NCBI RefSeq assembly: GCF_002086635.1
Contig: NZ_MVHD01000032.1
Location: 1-59,788, forward strand
From: Mycobacterium alsense
GTDB lineage: Bacteria; Actinomycetota; Actinomycetes; Mycobacteriales; Mycobacteriaceae
Direction: 5' to 3'
DNA: 59,788 nucleotides
Part shown: positions 24,209-32,908 of the stretch, in pieces
Layout: every line of letters begins with the position of its first letter
Numbering within the stretch: position 1 is the first letter of the stretch
The notes under the pieces: model-generated
Seen by the model: only the letters and a program-made list of their open reading frames with translations
Told to the model about the DNA's origin: nothing
Database searches by the model: none
Position numbers and translations under genes: made by a program

Positions 24209-24666
24209 TCGTCGCCGACGAAGACCTGATTCGCACCGCGCTGTCGGTCGCCGCGACGGCGGGTCCCCGCGACGTCCCGATCGGGGCCGTGGTCGTCGGC
24301 GCCGACGGGACCGAACTGGCCCGGGCGGTGAATGCCCGTGAGGCCCTTGGCGATCCGACCGCGCACGCCGAAATCCTGGCGATGCGGGCGGCGGCCGGCG
24401 TGCTCGGCGACGGGTGGCGGCTGGAGGGCGTGACGCTTGCCGTGACCGTCGAGCCGTGCACGATGTGCGCGGGCGCGCTGGTCCTGGCCCGCGTCGCGCG
24501 GCTGGTGTTCGGCGCCTGGGAACCCAAGACCGGCGCCGTCGGATCCCTGTGGGACGTGGTCCGCGACCGTCGGCTCAACCATCGCCCGGAGGTGCGCGGC
24601 GGGGTGCTCGCGCGGGAGTGCGCGGCGCCGCTGGAGGCGTTCTTCGCCCGCCAGCGATTGGGGTGA
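24205..24666 (+). CDS. tadA: tRNA(adenine-34) deaminase TadA
   Basis: The 153-residue CDA-fold zinc enzyme makes inosine at the wobble position of tRNA-Arg(ACG). Zinc and proton-shuttle residues are visible as TAHAEILAM (His54, Glu56) and EPCTMCAGAL (Cys85, Cys88). WEPKTGAVGSLWDV and LNHRPEVRGGV are the TadA-specific segments that set it apart from cytidine deaminases. GTG 24205 overlaps the previous stop, giving translational coupling. It ends 29 bases before tRNA-Ser. Confidence 0.93.
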   Translation: MIVADEDLIRTALSVAATAGPRDVPIGAVVVGADGTELARAVNAREALGDPTAHAEILAMRAAAGVLGDGWRLEGVTLAVTVEPCTMCAGALVLARVARLVFGAWEPKTGAVGSLWDVVRDRRLNHRPEVRGGVLARECAAPLEAFFARQRLG

Positions 24667-24695
24667 GCGGCCACCGGTTCGGTAAGCTGCCTGGC

Positions 24696-24785
24696 GGTGG
24701 CGTGTCCGAGCGGCCTAAGGAGCACGCCTCGAAAGCGTGTGACGGCTAACACCGTCCGAGGGTTCAAATCCCTCCGCCACCGCCA
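24696..24785 (+). tRNA. tRNA-Ser (anticodon CGA)
   Basis: The acceptor stem GGTGGCG (24696-24702) pairs with CGCCACC (24775-24781), followed by discriminator G and an encoded CCA end. The anticodon arm CACGC-CTCGAAA-GCGTG gives anticodon CGA, reading UCG. A long variable arm (GACGGCTAACACCGTC region) is typical of tRNA-Ser. The T arm is GAGGG-TTCAAAT-CCCTC. It matches serX of M. tuberculosis in position, a known phage-type integration target there. Confidence 0.97.
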
Positions 24786-24879
24786 AAAACATCTCGTATG
24801 CGAGCCGTTACGAGGGCGATCGTCACCGCGGTTGTCTCCGTGCTCGCATGGGCCGCCCGGCGGGCAGGCCCTCGCTTCA

Positions 24880-25581
24880 TCACCGCTCGAAGTGCTGGTA
24901 GTCGACGGGACTCGTCCAGTCGCCGCCCCACCGCCAGCCGCGGTCGGTGAAGGCGCGCACGGCCGCGTCACCGCGATGGAAGAGCCCGGGGTCGGTGCGG
25001 CCGCGATCCAGGTAGGCCGCGGCGTTGTGCGGTTCGAAGGCGCCGCCGGGGTAGACGCACGGATTGACAAGCGGATTGAGGTCGATGGCCCGGCCGTAGG
25101 CGTGCGGCGACCATTCGGCGCTTCCCGGGATGCGCCGGCAGTTGAACGCCGACGTGTTGTTGTCCTCCATGGACAGCTCGTCGTCGGCCGCGGGATAGCC
25201 GTCGACGGTGCGGATCTTCTCGATGGGGACGCCCCGTCGGTAAAGCTGCTCGAAGATCGCGATCACGTCCGGCGCCACGTCCTCGTGCACGATCAGCTCG
25301 CCCCGGTGCGTCCGGCCGTCGAAACCCAGGTGGTCGACGGCCACCCGTCGCAGCCGCGCCGGTTCGACCGGGCAGCCCGGGCGCCAGCTCGCGCCCAGTT
25401 CGGCCGCTGTGATCGGCGCAGCGGTCGCCGCGGCCGGCGCGGCAGCCGCGCTGACCGGCGACGACACGGTCGTCGGCGGCGATGACCGGATGGCAACAGG
25501 CGCCGGCGCGCACGAGCACTGCAGCAGCACGACACCGGTCGTGAGCGCACCAAGCCCTCGCCTCAGGGGCCTAAGGTTCAT
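24880..25581 (-). CDS. M15-family peptidase-like lipoprotein or secreted protein
   Basis: The 233-residue protein has an N-terminal signal with LLQCSC (possible lipobox, Cys22 or Cys24) and an Ala/Pro/Ser linker. The M15 D-Ala-D-Ala carboxypeptidase/endolysin domain shows zinc ligands His160 and Asp167 (WSPHAYGRAIDLNPLVNP) and His230 with the catalytic Asp227 (VDYQHF). EKIRTVDGYPAADD is also typical. It likely trims peptidoglycan stem peptides outside the membrane. It is divergent from the serine hydrolase gene with 48 bases between them and lies just 3' of the tRNA. Confidence 0.88.
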   Translation of the reverse strand: MNLRPLRRGLGALTTGVVLLQCSCAPAPVAIRSSPPTTVSSPVSAAAAPAAATAAPITAAELGASWRPGCPVEPARLRRVAVDHLGFDGRTHRGELIVHEDVAPDVIAIFEQLYRRGVPIEKIRTVDGYPAADDELSMEDNNTSAFNCRRIPGSAEWSPHAYGRAIDLNPLVNPCVYPGGAFEPHNAAAYLDRGRTDPGLFHRGDAAVRAFTDRGWRWGGDWTSPVDYQHFER

Positions 25582-25629
25582 CGACTGTCGACGCTATCTC
25601 AGCCCCAACCGCCGACCTACCCTTGCGAT

Positions 25630-27123
25630 ATGCCCGTCGCCGTCGTGGCCGTCCTGCTGAGCCTGGCCACCCTCTTCTCGGCGGGCTGTGCGGCGTCGCA
25701 CCCACCCGTTAGCGGCGCGATGCAGCCAACCCAGCCAACCCAGCCAACCCAGCCGGCCCGGGCGCGGCCGGCCCTGCCGCCCAGCGCCGACTTCCCCAAA
25801 GTCTCCAAGCTGATGAACGACGCGGTCGACGCGCGGCGGCTACCCGGTGCCGTCGTGTTGATCGGACACGCCGGCAACGTCGTCTTCCACCGGGCGTACG
25901 GCGCGCGCAAGCTCGCCGGCGAGCCGGGACTGGACGGATCGCCCGCGCCCGCCGAGCCGATGACCGAGGACACGATCTTCGACATGGCGTCGCTGACGAA
26001 GTGCCTCGGGACGGCGACGGCCGTCATGCAGCTCTACGAACAAGGCAGGATTTCCTTCGACGATCCCGTGCAGAAATATTTGCCGGAATTCAACGCGGAC
26101 AACGATCCCCAGCGCGCCAAGGTGACGGTGCGGATGTTGTTGACGAACACGTCCGGCGAAGGGATCGACGTCAGCCTCGCGGAGCCGTGGGGACTGGGCG
26201 CACCCGACAAGGCCGAGGGCATCCATCGCGCGCTCACCACGCCGCTGCAGACGGCTCCCGGTCAGGTATTTCGCTACTCCGACATCAACTACATCCTGCT
26301 GGGCGCGCTGCTCGAGAAACTCACCGGCGAGCCGGAAGACGTCTACGTCCAGCAACACGTGTTCGCGCCGCTCGGCATGGCCGACACCCATTTCCTTCCG
26401 GCGGCCAAAGCGTGCGGTCCCCACACGCTCCGGGGCGCCGCCGTCGCCTGGGCCCCGGGGCCACAAGTTCCCGCCGCCTGCCCCCCGGACTCGTGGAGCA
26501 CCGAGCTCTTGGCGCGCGTCGCCCCCACCGCGCATGACGAGGAAGGCAGGGCGGATCCCGGGACGAACCCCGATTACGACCGCCTGCTTCGGGGCACCGT
26601 CCATGATCCGACGGCCCGCCGGATGGGGGGAGTGGCCGGAAACGCCGGTGTGTTTTCGACCGCGCGCGATGTCGGCGTCTACTCGCAGGCCCTGCTGGAT
26701 CGGCTCGCCGGGCGACCGAGCGACTTTCCGCTGCGGCAGGCGACTCTCGAGTTGATGACGGCTCCGCAGCAGCCCGGCCATACGGACCAACAAGTCGAAG
26801 CGGCGAACGACGCGGCGCGACAAGCCATCCGAAGGGCGCCCAGGTTCGGCCCGAGCTATCCGGCGATCCCCGGACAGAACCTGTTCGGCTTCGGCTGGGA
26901 CATCGATACGGGCTATTCCAAGCCGCGAGGCGTGGCCTTTCCCGTCGGCAGCTTTGGCAACACCGGCTTTACCGGGACCTCGCTCTGGGTTGACCCGGGC
27001 TCGAACACGTACGTGGTCTTGCTCTCGAACTCGATCCAGGTGCGCGGCAGCACCCCGATCTCGGACCTGCGGGGCGACGTGGCGACGGCGGCGGCACAGG
27101 CCCTGGGCCTATACGGCCATTAG
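25630..27123 (+). CDS. Serine hydrolase (class C beta-lactamase/D-Ala-D-Ala peptidase fold) lipoprotein
   Basis: The 497-residue protein has a lipobox LFSAGC (Cys20), then a Gln-Pro-Thr repeat linker. The AmpC-like domain has the catalytic SLTK motif (Ser121, Lys124) and YSDIN (Tyr216), with a late GNTGFTGTSLWVDP segment taking the place of the third (KTG/HxG) motif. Family members include esterases, peptidases and beta-lactamases; substrate is not predictable. It would be anchored outside the membrane, matching the wall-hydrolase neighbours. Confidence 0.88.
   Translation: MPVAVVAVLLSLATLFSAGCAASHPPVSGAMQPTQPTQPTQPARARPALPPSADFPKVSKLMNDAVDARRLPGAVVLIGHAGNVVFHRAYGARKLAGEPGLDGSPAPAEPMTEDTIFDMASLTKCLGTATAVMQLYEQGRISFDDPVQKYLPEFNADNDPQRAKVTVRMLLTNTSGEGIDVSLAEPWGLGAPDKAEGIHRALTTPLQTAPGQVFRYSDINYILLGALLEKLTGEPEDVYVQQHVFAPLGMADTHFLPAAKACGPHTLRGAAVAWAPGPQVPAACPPDSWSTELLARVAPTAHDEEGRADPGTNPDYDRLLRGTVHDPTARRMGGVAGNAGVFSTARDVGVYSQALLDRLAGRPSDFPLRQATLELMTAPQQPGHTDQQVEAANDAARQAIRRAPRFGPSYPAIPGQNLFGFGWDIDTGYSKPRGVAFPVGSFGNTGFTGTSLWVDPGSNTYVVLLSNSIQVRGSTPISDLRGDVATAAAQALGLYGH
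25723..25758. repeat. 9-bp tandem coding repeat (Gln-Pro-Thr)
   Basis: CAGCCAACC repeats at 25723, 25732 and 25741, followed by the variant CAGCCGGCC at 25750. It encodes the QPT linker after the lipobox of the serine hydrolase. Copy-number change by slippage would alter linker length without a frameshift. Confidence 0.85.
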
Positions 27124-27126
27124 GTT

Positions 27127-28323
27127 TCAGGTGGGCTGCCCCCCGGCGAGGCTGCGGGCCGCCTGAAATTCGCTGTCCCGGTAGGGCCGCCCATCGGGCT
27201 GCAGCAGGTCGTGAAACCACACCTTCGGGGGCGCCGAGTACGGGTGATCCCACGAATCCCACGGGAAGTAGGTCTGCGTCTTGCCCGCGACCAGGCCCCA
27301 GTTGTACGCGCCGACGTTGTGGCGCTTGGCCACCGGCAGGATCGCCTCGATGGTGCTGCCCTGGGGCCGCGCCATGTACTCCGTGCACAGGATCGGCCGC
27401 CCCATCGGCGCCAGCTCGGCGATCCGCGCCTCGAAGCCCGCGGGTTCGGCATAGGAGTGGAACGTGATGACGTCGGAGTTGTTCAGCTGGATCGCGCTGA
27501 TCGCGCTGCGGCCCGCCGGCTCGCCCCAGTCACCGCGCCACACGCCGCTCGTCAGCGGCTGGCTGGGATCCACGGCACGGGCCCAGCGGAACACCTGGGG
27601 GAGCAGCTCGGCGACGAGCGCCTGCTTGTCCTTCCGCTCCACCTTTTGATACTGGCGCGCGGGATTATCGGGCTCGTTCCACAGGTCCCATCCCAAAACG
27701 CGTGTGTCACTCCGGAATTGGGTCAGGATGCTGGTGACGTAGCCCTGTAGCACGCGGACGTAGCGGGGATCGCCGAGGCGTTCGGCGCCCGGACTCTGCA
27801 CCCACCCCGAGTTGTGCACCCCCGGCCTCGGCGCGCGCTGCGGACCCAGCTTGGGCAGCGGGTCCCAACAGGAGTCGAAGAAGACGAACATCGGCTTGAT
27901 GCCGTGGTTCGAGGCGATGCCGACGAACTGGGCGAGTCGGGTCTGAAACCCCCGGGGGTCCTGGGCCCAGAGCTGGTCATGGAGAAAGACCCGCACGCTG
28001 TTGAAGCCGTACACTCGGGCCCAGCCGAGCTCGGTGTTGATCCGCCGGGGGTCGTAGGTGCCGGGCTGAAACATCTCGAGCTGGTTGATGGCGTTGGCAG
28101 GGATGTAATTGGCCCCGACGAGCCAGCCCTGCGCCTGATACCAGCGGTTGGCGCGGTCGGCCGACCACCGGGTTACCTCGCCGGAGGATCGGGGCGCCGG
28201 CTCCGCGGACGCACGCGGTGCGTGGGCCAGGGCCGTGCCCGCCGCCAGCAGCAAGGGGATTTTGAGGGCCGTTCGACGGTGCACGAACTGAAGATAGATT
28301 TCGCGGACCGCTGTCCCCCGCAT
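27127..28323 (-). CDS. Tat-exported cellulase-family (GH5-like) glycoside hydrolase
   Basis: The 398-residue protein has an N-terminal HRRTALK twin-arginine motif, a hydrophobic core and an ASA-EP cleavage site near residue 40. The TIM-barrel domain carries WDLWNEPDN (acid/base Glu217 after Asn216) and ILCTEYMAR (nucleophile Glu315), the clan GH-A signature. VGANYIPANAINQLEM and VRVFLHDQLW are barrel strands. It probably cleaves a beta-linked glycan outside the cell; whether self wall polymer or environmental glycan is unknown. It converges on the serine hydrolase gene, three bases away. Confidence 0.88.
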   Translation of the reverse strand: MRGTAVREIYLQFVHRRTALKIPLLLAAGTALAHAPRASAEPAPRSSGEVTRWSADRANRWYQAQGWLVGANYIPANAINQLEMFQPGTYDPRRINTELGWARVYGFNSVRVFLHDQLWAQDPRGFQTRLAQFVGIASNHGIKPMFVFFDSCWDPLPKLGPQRAPRPGVHNSGWVQSPGAERLGDPRYVRVLQGYVTSILTQFRSDTRVLGWDLWNEPDNPARQYQKVERKDKQALVAELLPQVFRWARAVDPSQPLTSGVWRGDWGEPAGRSAISAIQLNNSDVITFHSYAEPAGFEARIAELAPMGRPILCTEYMARPQGSTIEAILPVAKRHNVGAYNWGLVAGKTQTYFPWDSWDHPYSAPPKVWFHDLLQPDGRPYRDSEFQAARSLAGGQPT

Positions 28324-28503
28324 TTGGCCAGCGAGTCGCGCCAGCTAATACCCGCACAGCAAATTGTTATCTTGTTGTGACCTACCGGCATTCGCGCTCG
28401 CGGCCGAGCCGGTCGCCACGCTGCTATCGTAGTGTGTTGCGGCCCTTGGGATGCGCACGGTCGGGCCCTAAAGTCCTTGTGCGCGTGGTGAAAACGGGCC
28501 CGC

Positions 28504-28893
28504 TCAGATGTCGAAGGACGGGGGCGTCCAGCCACCTACCAGAAGCGGCAACGAGACCGCCGAATCCCCACACGTGATGTCGATCGTCCAGCGACCGTCC
28601 TCGGGCAACCGGGCGTCTATCTCGAAGAAGGCAAACCCCGGGAATTCGCCGAGGGAGGCTTCCGGCACCTCGAACCACTTGTATTGCGGGGCGCCGTCAA
28701 GGCCCGGGGGCCTGATCTCCACATCGACACGCCGCTCCGAATCGTCGCCCTCGGGATGCGTCAGCACCACGAGGACAAATCGGGCGAACCGGTCGGGCCC
28801 GACCGTGAATTTGGAAACCACGCCGCCCTGCACGTTCAATTTGTTGTCGACCGTCGCGGCCGCTTCCGCCAGGAAGGCACCGGTAAGTTTCAC
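28504..28893 (-). CDS. Hypothetical beta-sandwich protein, DUF6941-like
   Basis: With GTG 28893 as start the product is 129 residues. It reads as a small all-beta protein: TVDNKLNVQGGVVSKFTVG, RFVLVVLTHPEGDDSERRVD, FEVPEASLGEFPGFAFFEID and LPEDGRWTIDITCGDSA. The gGGv-like opening and the final PLLV strand resemble DUF6941 proteins. There is no signal peptide or enzymatic motif. The frame stays open upstream, so the start could be earlier, but codon bias weakens there. Transcription would be divergent from the DUF2237 gene. The 180 bases to the glycosidase gene hold no further gene I can support. Confidence 0.6.
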   Translation of the reverse strand: MKLTGAFLAEAAATVDNKLNVQGGVVSKFTVGPDRFARFVLVVLTHPEGDDSERRVDVEIRPPGLDGAPQYKWFEVPEASLGEFPGFAFFEIDARLPEDGRWTIDITCGDSAVSLPLLVGGWTPPSFDI

Positions 28894-29022
28894 ACGCAAA
28901 AAATACCGCGCGGCGGGCTCGTCCACCACCGATTGACGCCGCCGGTGACGGTCGGCAGCAAATTTGCTGGGATGCGGATGAAAAGCTTCTCCCTGCGCGC
29001 CCAACAGGACGATACTGAACGA

Positions 29023-29409
29023 GTGCCCGATCGCAATGTTCTCGGCGGCCCGCTGGAACCGTGCGGCACGGACCCACTCACCGGTTTCTACCGCGACGGC
29101 TGCTGCTCGACCGGCCCGGAAGACCTCGGCCGGCACACGATCTGCGCGGTGATGACCGCCGAATTCCTGGAGCACCAGCGTTCCATCGGCAACGACCTGC
29201 TGACGCCGGTTCCCGAGCTCCGGTTCCCCGGCCTCCTGCCCGGCGACCGCTGGTGCGTCACCGCCCTGAACTGGCTGCGGGCCCATCACGACGGGTGCGC
29301 GGCGCCGGTGGTGCTGGCGTCGACCCACGAGCGCACCCTCGAGGTGGTTCCCCTGGAAACGCTCCAGGAGCACAAGGTCGACGTGCCCGACGACCTGGCT
29401 AACTTGTAG
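29023..29409 (+). CDS. DUF2237 family protein
   Basis: From GTG 29023 the product is 128 residues and matches DUF2237 closely: NVLGGPLEPCGTDPLTGFYR, DGCCSTGPEDLGRHTICAVM, EFLEHQRSIGNDLLTP, FPGLLPGDRWCVTALNWL, ending with STHERTLEVVPLETLQEH. Several conserved Cys and acidic residues suggest metal binding, but the function is not known. An in-frame ATG at 28972 is possible but lengthens the protein with unrelated residues. It overlaps the end of the convergent IclR gene by 11 bases. Confidence 0.82.
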   Translation: MPDRNVLGGPLEPCGTDPLTGFYRDGCCSTGPEDLGRHTICAVMTAEFLEHQRSIGNDLLTPVPELRFPGLLPGDRWCVTALNWLRAHHDGCAAPVVLASTHERTLEVVPLETLQEHKVDVPDDLANL

Positions 29410-30307
29410 AGCCCGCGACCTGCGCCTCGATCCGTCGCGCGGCGCCCCGGACCCGCTCGCCCAGCCGCTCGACCGAGGCGGCCGGGAGGTCGGCGAACGG
29501 AGCGGCGCTGACCGACATCGACACGACCCCGTCCTCGTCGACGACCGGGGCCGAAATGGTGGCGACGCTGTGCGCGCCGTCGTCGGTCAGCTCGGCGCGC
29601 AGGACGTCGATCACGGTGAGGTCGGCGAACGCGCGGGCGAGCCGCGCGGCGATGGTATCGGGTGCGGTGGGTTCCGCTTCGCCCCCGAGGGCGCGCAGCG
29701 CCGTGTACACCCCGACGTATTCGCGGGTGAGCCGCTCGACCGCGTACCCACGTTCCCGAATCTCGTTGAGCACCAACGTCATCCGCCGAGACAGCGCCGC
29801 GGAGGGCCTCCCGATGCCCTCCAGCCAGGCGCGCCGCGCGCCGGGCGAGCTCCAGGCAACGTAGTCGCGGCCGAACGGCGCCACCAGCGGCAGGCGCAAC
29901 CCGCGCTCGATGCGCATCCCCGAGCCGGACTCGCCGGCACTGTCGACGACGACGAGGGTGTTGGCGTCGCGGCGCGCCAGAAACACCTGCGTCGCCGTGG
30001 ATTCGGCGAGCTCCTGCAGGATGCCGTGAAACATCCGGTCGCTGGCGGGCCTGGCCAGCGACGCGATGGCGGGACCGCAACAGTAGGCCGCCGTCGCATC
30101 GTCGCGCACCACCCAGCGGTGGGCGACCAGCGTCGTCAGGATCGCATGGCCGGTGGCCCGGCTGATACCGAGCTCGCGGGTTATCTCGGCGAGCGAAAAC
30201 GCCCGCGCCGGCTGGGAGCCCAACAACCGCATGATCGCGACCACGCGCTCCGTCGGCGGCGACGTGGGTTGACGTTGGGTCTCCACCGGGTCTAGCGTCT
30301 GTGTCAC
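29399..30307 (-). CDS. IclR family transcriptional regulator
   Basis: A 302-residue regulator. The winged HTH (about 18-75) includes ERVVAIMRLLGSQP, FSLAEITRELGISRATGHAI and LTTLVAHRWVVRDD. The effector-binding domain (about 95-290) has the ERGLRLPLVAPFGRDYVAWS signature and a late SVATISAPVVDEDGVVSM. The start is GTG 30307, directly facing a nested palindrome (30311-30350) and the divergent sulfotransferase operon, which it is likely to control together with itself. The ligand is unknown; IclR members often sense small acids. Confidence 0.9.
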   Translation of the reverse strand: MTQTLDPVETQRQPTSPPTERVVAIMRLLGSQPARAFSLAEITRELGISRATGHAILTTLVAHRWVVRDDATAAYCCGPAIASLARPASDRMFHGILQELAESTATQVFLARRDANTLVVVDSAGESGSGMRIERGLRLPLVAPFGRDYVAWSSPGARRAWLEGIGRPSAALSRRMTLVLNEIRERGYAVERLTREYVGVYTALRALGGEAEPTAPDTIAARLARAFADLTVIDVLRAELTDDGAHSVATISAPVVDEDGVVSMSVSAAPFADLPAASVERLGERVRGAARRIEAQVAGSTS

Positions 30308-30310
30308 ATT

Positions 30311-30350
30311 TCGAACACTACGTCGAATATTCGACACAGTAAATGTTCGA
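30311..30350. promoter_or_regulatory. Nested palindromes between IclR gene and sulfotransferase operon
   Basis: A perfect 12-bp palindrome TCGAATATTCGA (30323-30334) lies inside a wider inverted pair TCGAACA (30311-30317) and TGTTCGA (30344-30350). The whole fills the 55-base divergent promoter region, so it is a likely IclR operator. The AT-rich content is striking against the high-GC background. Confidence 0.65.
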
Positions 30351-30362
30351 GGAGGCGGTCGC

Positions 30363-31643
30363 TTGAGCGCTGCGGGTCCCGGCAGCACCGGCGTGGGGGA
30401 CCTCGACTTCGACGACCTGACCGCGCCCAGGCTCACCGACGTCCAGCGCCAGATTCTGGAATTCACCGAGGCCAGGCCGGTCGAATTCGACATCGACCGG
30501 ATGCTGGCCGAAGCCGTCGAGCAGGCCGGCGGGGCCACCGACCTGGACGACACCGACGGGTTCGGCGACCGGCTGACCGCGCACGTGGCGGCGATCGAGG
30601 CCGACGAGGGCCTGACCCAGCTCACCCGCTCGTCGCTGCGCCAACGGGTGGTCCGCCTGCTGCGCAACCGGCTCTCGCTGACCGACCTCCTCGAGCGGTA
30701 TCCCGAGATCGAGTCGATCCCCATCGCGAAGCCCTTCATCGTGGTCGGAATGCCGCGGTCGGGCACGACGCACCTGGTGAACCTGATCGCCGCCGACCCG
30801 CGGCGGCGCGCCCTGCCCTACTGGGAGAGCCAGGAACCTATACCCGCGCCCGGGCAGGGTCCCGGCATCGATGGGATCGACCCCCGCTACGCGCGGGCCA
30901 AGGCCGAGCACGATGCGCTCATGGCGAGCGCCCCGGTGGTGGCCGCCATGCACGACCGGTTCCCCGAGGCGATCGAGGAGGAGGTCGAGCTCCTCGACCT
31001 CGATCTGGCCGGCTACGTCCTGGAATGGCATGCGCGCGTGCCGGATTGGCGCGACTACTACCTGGAGCTCGACCAGACCCGGCACTACGCGTACCTGAAG
31101 AAGGTGTTGCGCGCGCTGACGTTCCTGCGCGGCCCGCGCACCTGGGTCCTCAAGAGCCCGCAGCACTGCGAGCAGCTGGGTCCGCTGATGGCGACCTTCC
31201 CCGACGCGACGGTGGCCTTCACCCACCGCGACCCCGTCGCGGTGGTGCGATCGGCGATCACGATGATGGCCTACTCGGATCGGTTGCGTCGGCACCGCAT
31301 CGACCCCGGGTGGCTGCTGGACTACTGGAGCGACCGGGTGCACCGGCTGCTCGCCGCGTGCGTGCGCGACCGCGAGCTGGTGCCGGCCGAGCGCAGCGTC
31401 GACATCGACTTCCACCACCTCAACGGCAACGAAATGGCCGTGCTGGAACAGCTTTACCAGCGCGGCGGGGCCGAGTTGACACCCAACGTGCGCGACCGCT
31501 TCCAGCGATACCTGGACGGCAACCCACGCGGAAAGCACGGCCGCGTCCGCTACGATCTGCAGCGGCATTTCGGGGTTTCGCCGGACGAGCTGCGCGGGCG
31601 CTTCGGCTTCTACTTCGACAGATTCGACGTCCGCCCCGAATGA
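30363..31643 (+). CDS. Sulfotransferase family protein
   Basis: A 426-residue PAPS-dependent sulfotransferase. The 5'-phosphosulfate loop is GMPRSGTTHLVN (about residues 129-140). The 3'-phosphate-binding region is VAFTHRDPVAVVRSAITMMA. The protein has the longer N-terminus (about 1-120) common in the many mycobacterial Stf-like proteins. The acceptor is unknown: lipids, glycolipids or small alcohols. The start is TTG 30363 after GAGGAGGCGG. It leads an operon with an MBL-fold protein, a VOC protein and a flavin oxidoreductase. Confidence 0.9.
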   Translation: MSAAGPGSTGVGDLDFDDLTAPRLTDVQRQILEFTEARPVEFDIDRMLAEAVEQAGGATDLDDTDGFGDRLTAHVAAIEADEGLTQLTRSSLRQRVVRLLRNRLSLTDLLERYPEIESIPIAKPFIVVGMPRSGTTHLVNLIAADPRRRALPYWESQEPIPAPGQGPGIDGIDPRYARAKAEHDALMASAPVVAAMHDRFPEAIEEEVELLDLDLAGYVLEWHARVPDWRDYYLELDQTRHYAYLKKVLRALTFLRGPRTWVLKSPQHCEQLGPLMATFPDATVAFTHRDPVAVVRSAITMMAYSDRLRRHRIDPGWLLDYWSDRVHRLLAACVRDRELVPAERSVDIDFHHLNGNEMAVLEQLYQRGGAELTPNVRDRFQRYLDGNPRGKHGRVRYDLQRHFGVSPDELRGRFGFYFDRFDVRPE

Positions 31644-31652
31644 GGAGCAGCG

Positions 31653-32897
31653 ATGGGCACCCAGGACTTTGACCCCATCTATCGCGGCAGGCCGGGCGCC
31701 GACGCCATGCGCCCCGCCTCGGCCGAGAGGGCCGAACAGGTGGCGCCCGGCCTCTGGTGCTCGCCGGGACTGTCGAACTCCTACTTGCTGACCACCGCCG
31801 ATGGCCGCGTGATCGTCAACACTGGGATGGGATTCGAGGGGCCGCTGCACCGCGCCAACTTCGACGCCGTCGACCCCTCACCGGTGCGCTACGTCATCTT
31901 CACGCAGGGCCACGTCGACCACGTCGGCGGCCTGGACAGCGTTCGCGACCCCGACACAAAGGTTGTCGCGCAGGCGAACTGGACCGCGTGGCGCGACGAC
32001 AACGACCGCCTGATCCCGTACCGCGCCGCCCGCAGCGCGTTCGCCTTCAAGGACACCCTGGCCACGGGCGTCCAGGCCATTCAGCGCCGCCTGGGCACCA
32101 AGCGCCTGCCGGCCCAGAGCGTCCCGGTCGTCGATGTGGAGTTCGAGGACACCCTGAGCCTGGAGCTCGGCGGCCGGCGCATGGAGTTGATCTCCGTGCC
32201 CGGCGGTGAAACCACCGACTCGCTGGTGGTGTGGCTGCCCGACGAGGGAATCTGCCTGTGCGGGAACACCTTCGGCCCGGTGTTCGGCCACATCCCCAAC
32301 CTGGTCACCATGCGGGGCGACCGGTACCGGGACGCCCTGACTGCCGTCGCGTCGGTGGAGCGGGTGCGCGCGCTGCGCCCCGAGCTGCTGGTGACCGGAC
32401 ACTTCGACCCGATCGCGGGCCAGCAGCGCATCGAGGCCGAACTGACCCGGCTGCGCGATGCGCTCCAGTACATCCACGACGAGACCGTGGCGGGGATGAA
32501 CGCCGGCAAGGACGTCCGGACCCTGATGCGTGAGATCACCCTGCCGCCGGAATGCGAAGTGGGCCAGGGCTACGGCAAGGTCGACTGGGACGTGCGCGCC
32601 GTCTGGGAGAACTACTCGGGCTGGTTCCACCACCGGTCCACCACCGAGCTGTATCCGGTCGGGTTCGACGCCGTCGCCGCCGACGTGGTGGAACTGGCCG
32701 GCGCCGACGCCCTGGTGGAACGCGCGCGCGCCCACCTCGAGGCGGGACGGCCACTGCACGCCATCCACCTCGCCGAACTCGTCCCGGAAGGGCACGCGGG
32801 GGCGCGGGAGGTTTTGACGACGGCCCATGAAACGCTGTTGGCCGACAGCACAAATTTCTGGGAAAGCGCCTGGCTCAGAAACCAACTGGCGAGGTAA
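31653..32897 (+). CDS. MBL-fold protein with alkyl-sulfatase-type dimerisation domain, altered metal motif
   Basis: The 414-residue protein combines an MBL domain (about 25-265) with a helical alkyl-sulfatase dimerisation domain (about 285-410). The usual H-x-H-x-D-H motif reads TQGHVDHVGG: the first histidine is Gln85, while His87, Asp89 and His90 remain. PGGETTDSLVVW and CGNTFGPVFGHIPN replace the typical ligand segments of sulfatases. Activity as a one-metal hydrolase or loss of catalysis are both possible. It is nine bases after the sulfotransferase. Confidence 0.87.
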   Translation: MGTQDFDPIYRGRPGADAMRPASAERAEQVAPGLWCSPGLSNSYLLTTADGRVIVNTGMGFEGPLHRANFDAVDPSPVRYVIFTQGHVDHVGGLDSVRDPDTKVVAQANWTAWRDDNDRLIPYRAARSAFAFKDTLATGVQAIQRRLGTKRLPAQSVPVVDVEFEDTLSLELGGRRMELISVPGGETTDSLVVWLPDEGICLCGNTFGPVFGHIPNLVTMRGDRYRDALTAVASVERVRALRPELLVTGHFDPIAGQQRIEAELTRLRDALQYIHDETVAGMNAGKDVRTLMREITLPPECEVGQGYGKVDWDVRAVWENYSGWFHHRSTTELYPVGFDAVAADVVELAGADALVERARAHLEAGRPLHAIHLAELVPEGHAGAREVLTTAHETLLADSTNFWESAWLRNQLAR

Positions 32898-32908
32898 GGA
32901 CACATATC

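Noticed and set aside
30307..30766. N-terminal extension of the IclR regulator to 455 residues
   Set aside because: The extra sequence is antisense to the sulfotransferase gene, and the family starts close to the HTH. GTG 30307 fits the promoter palindrome.
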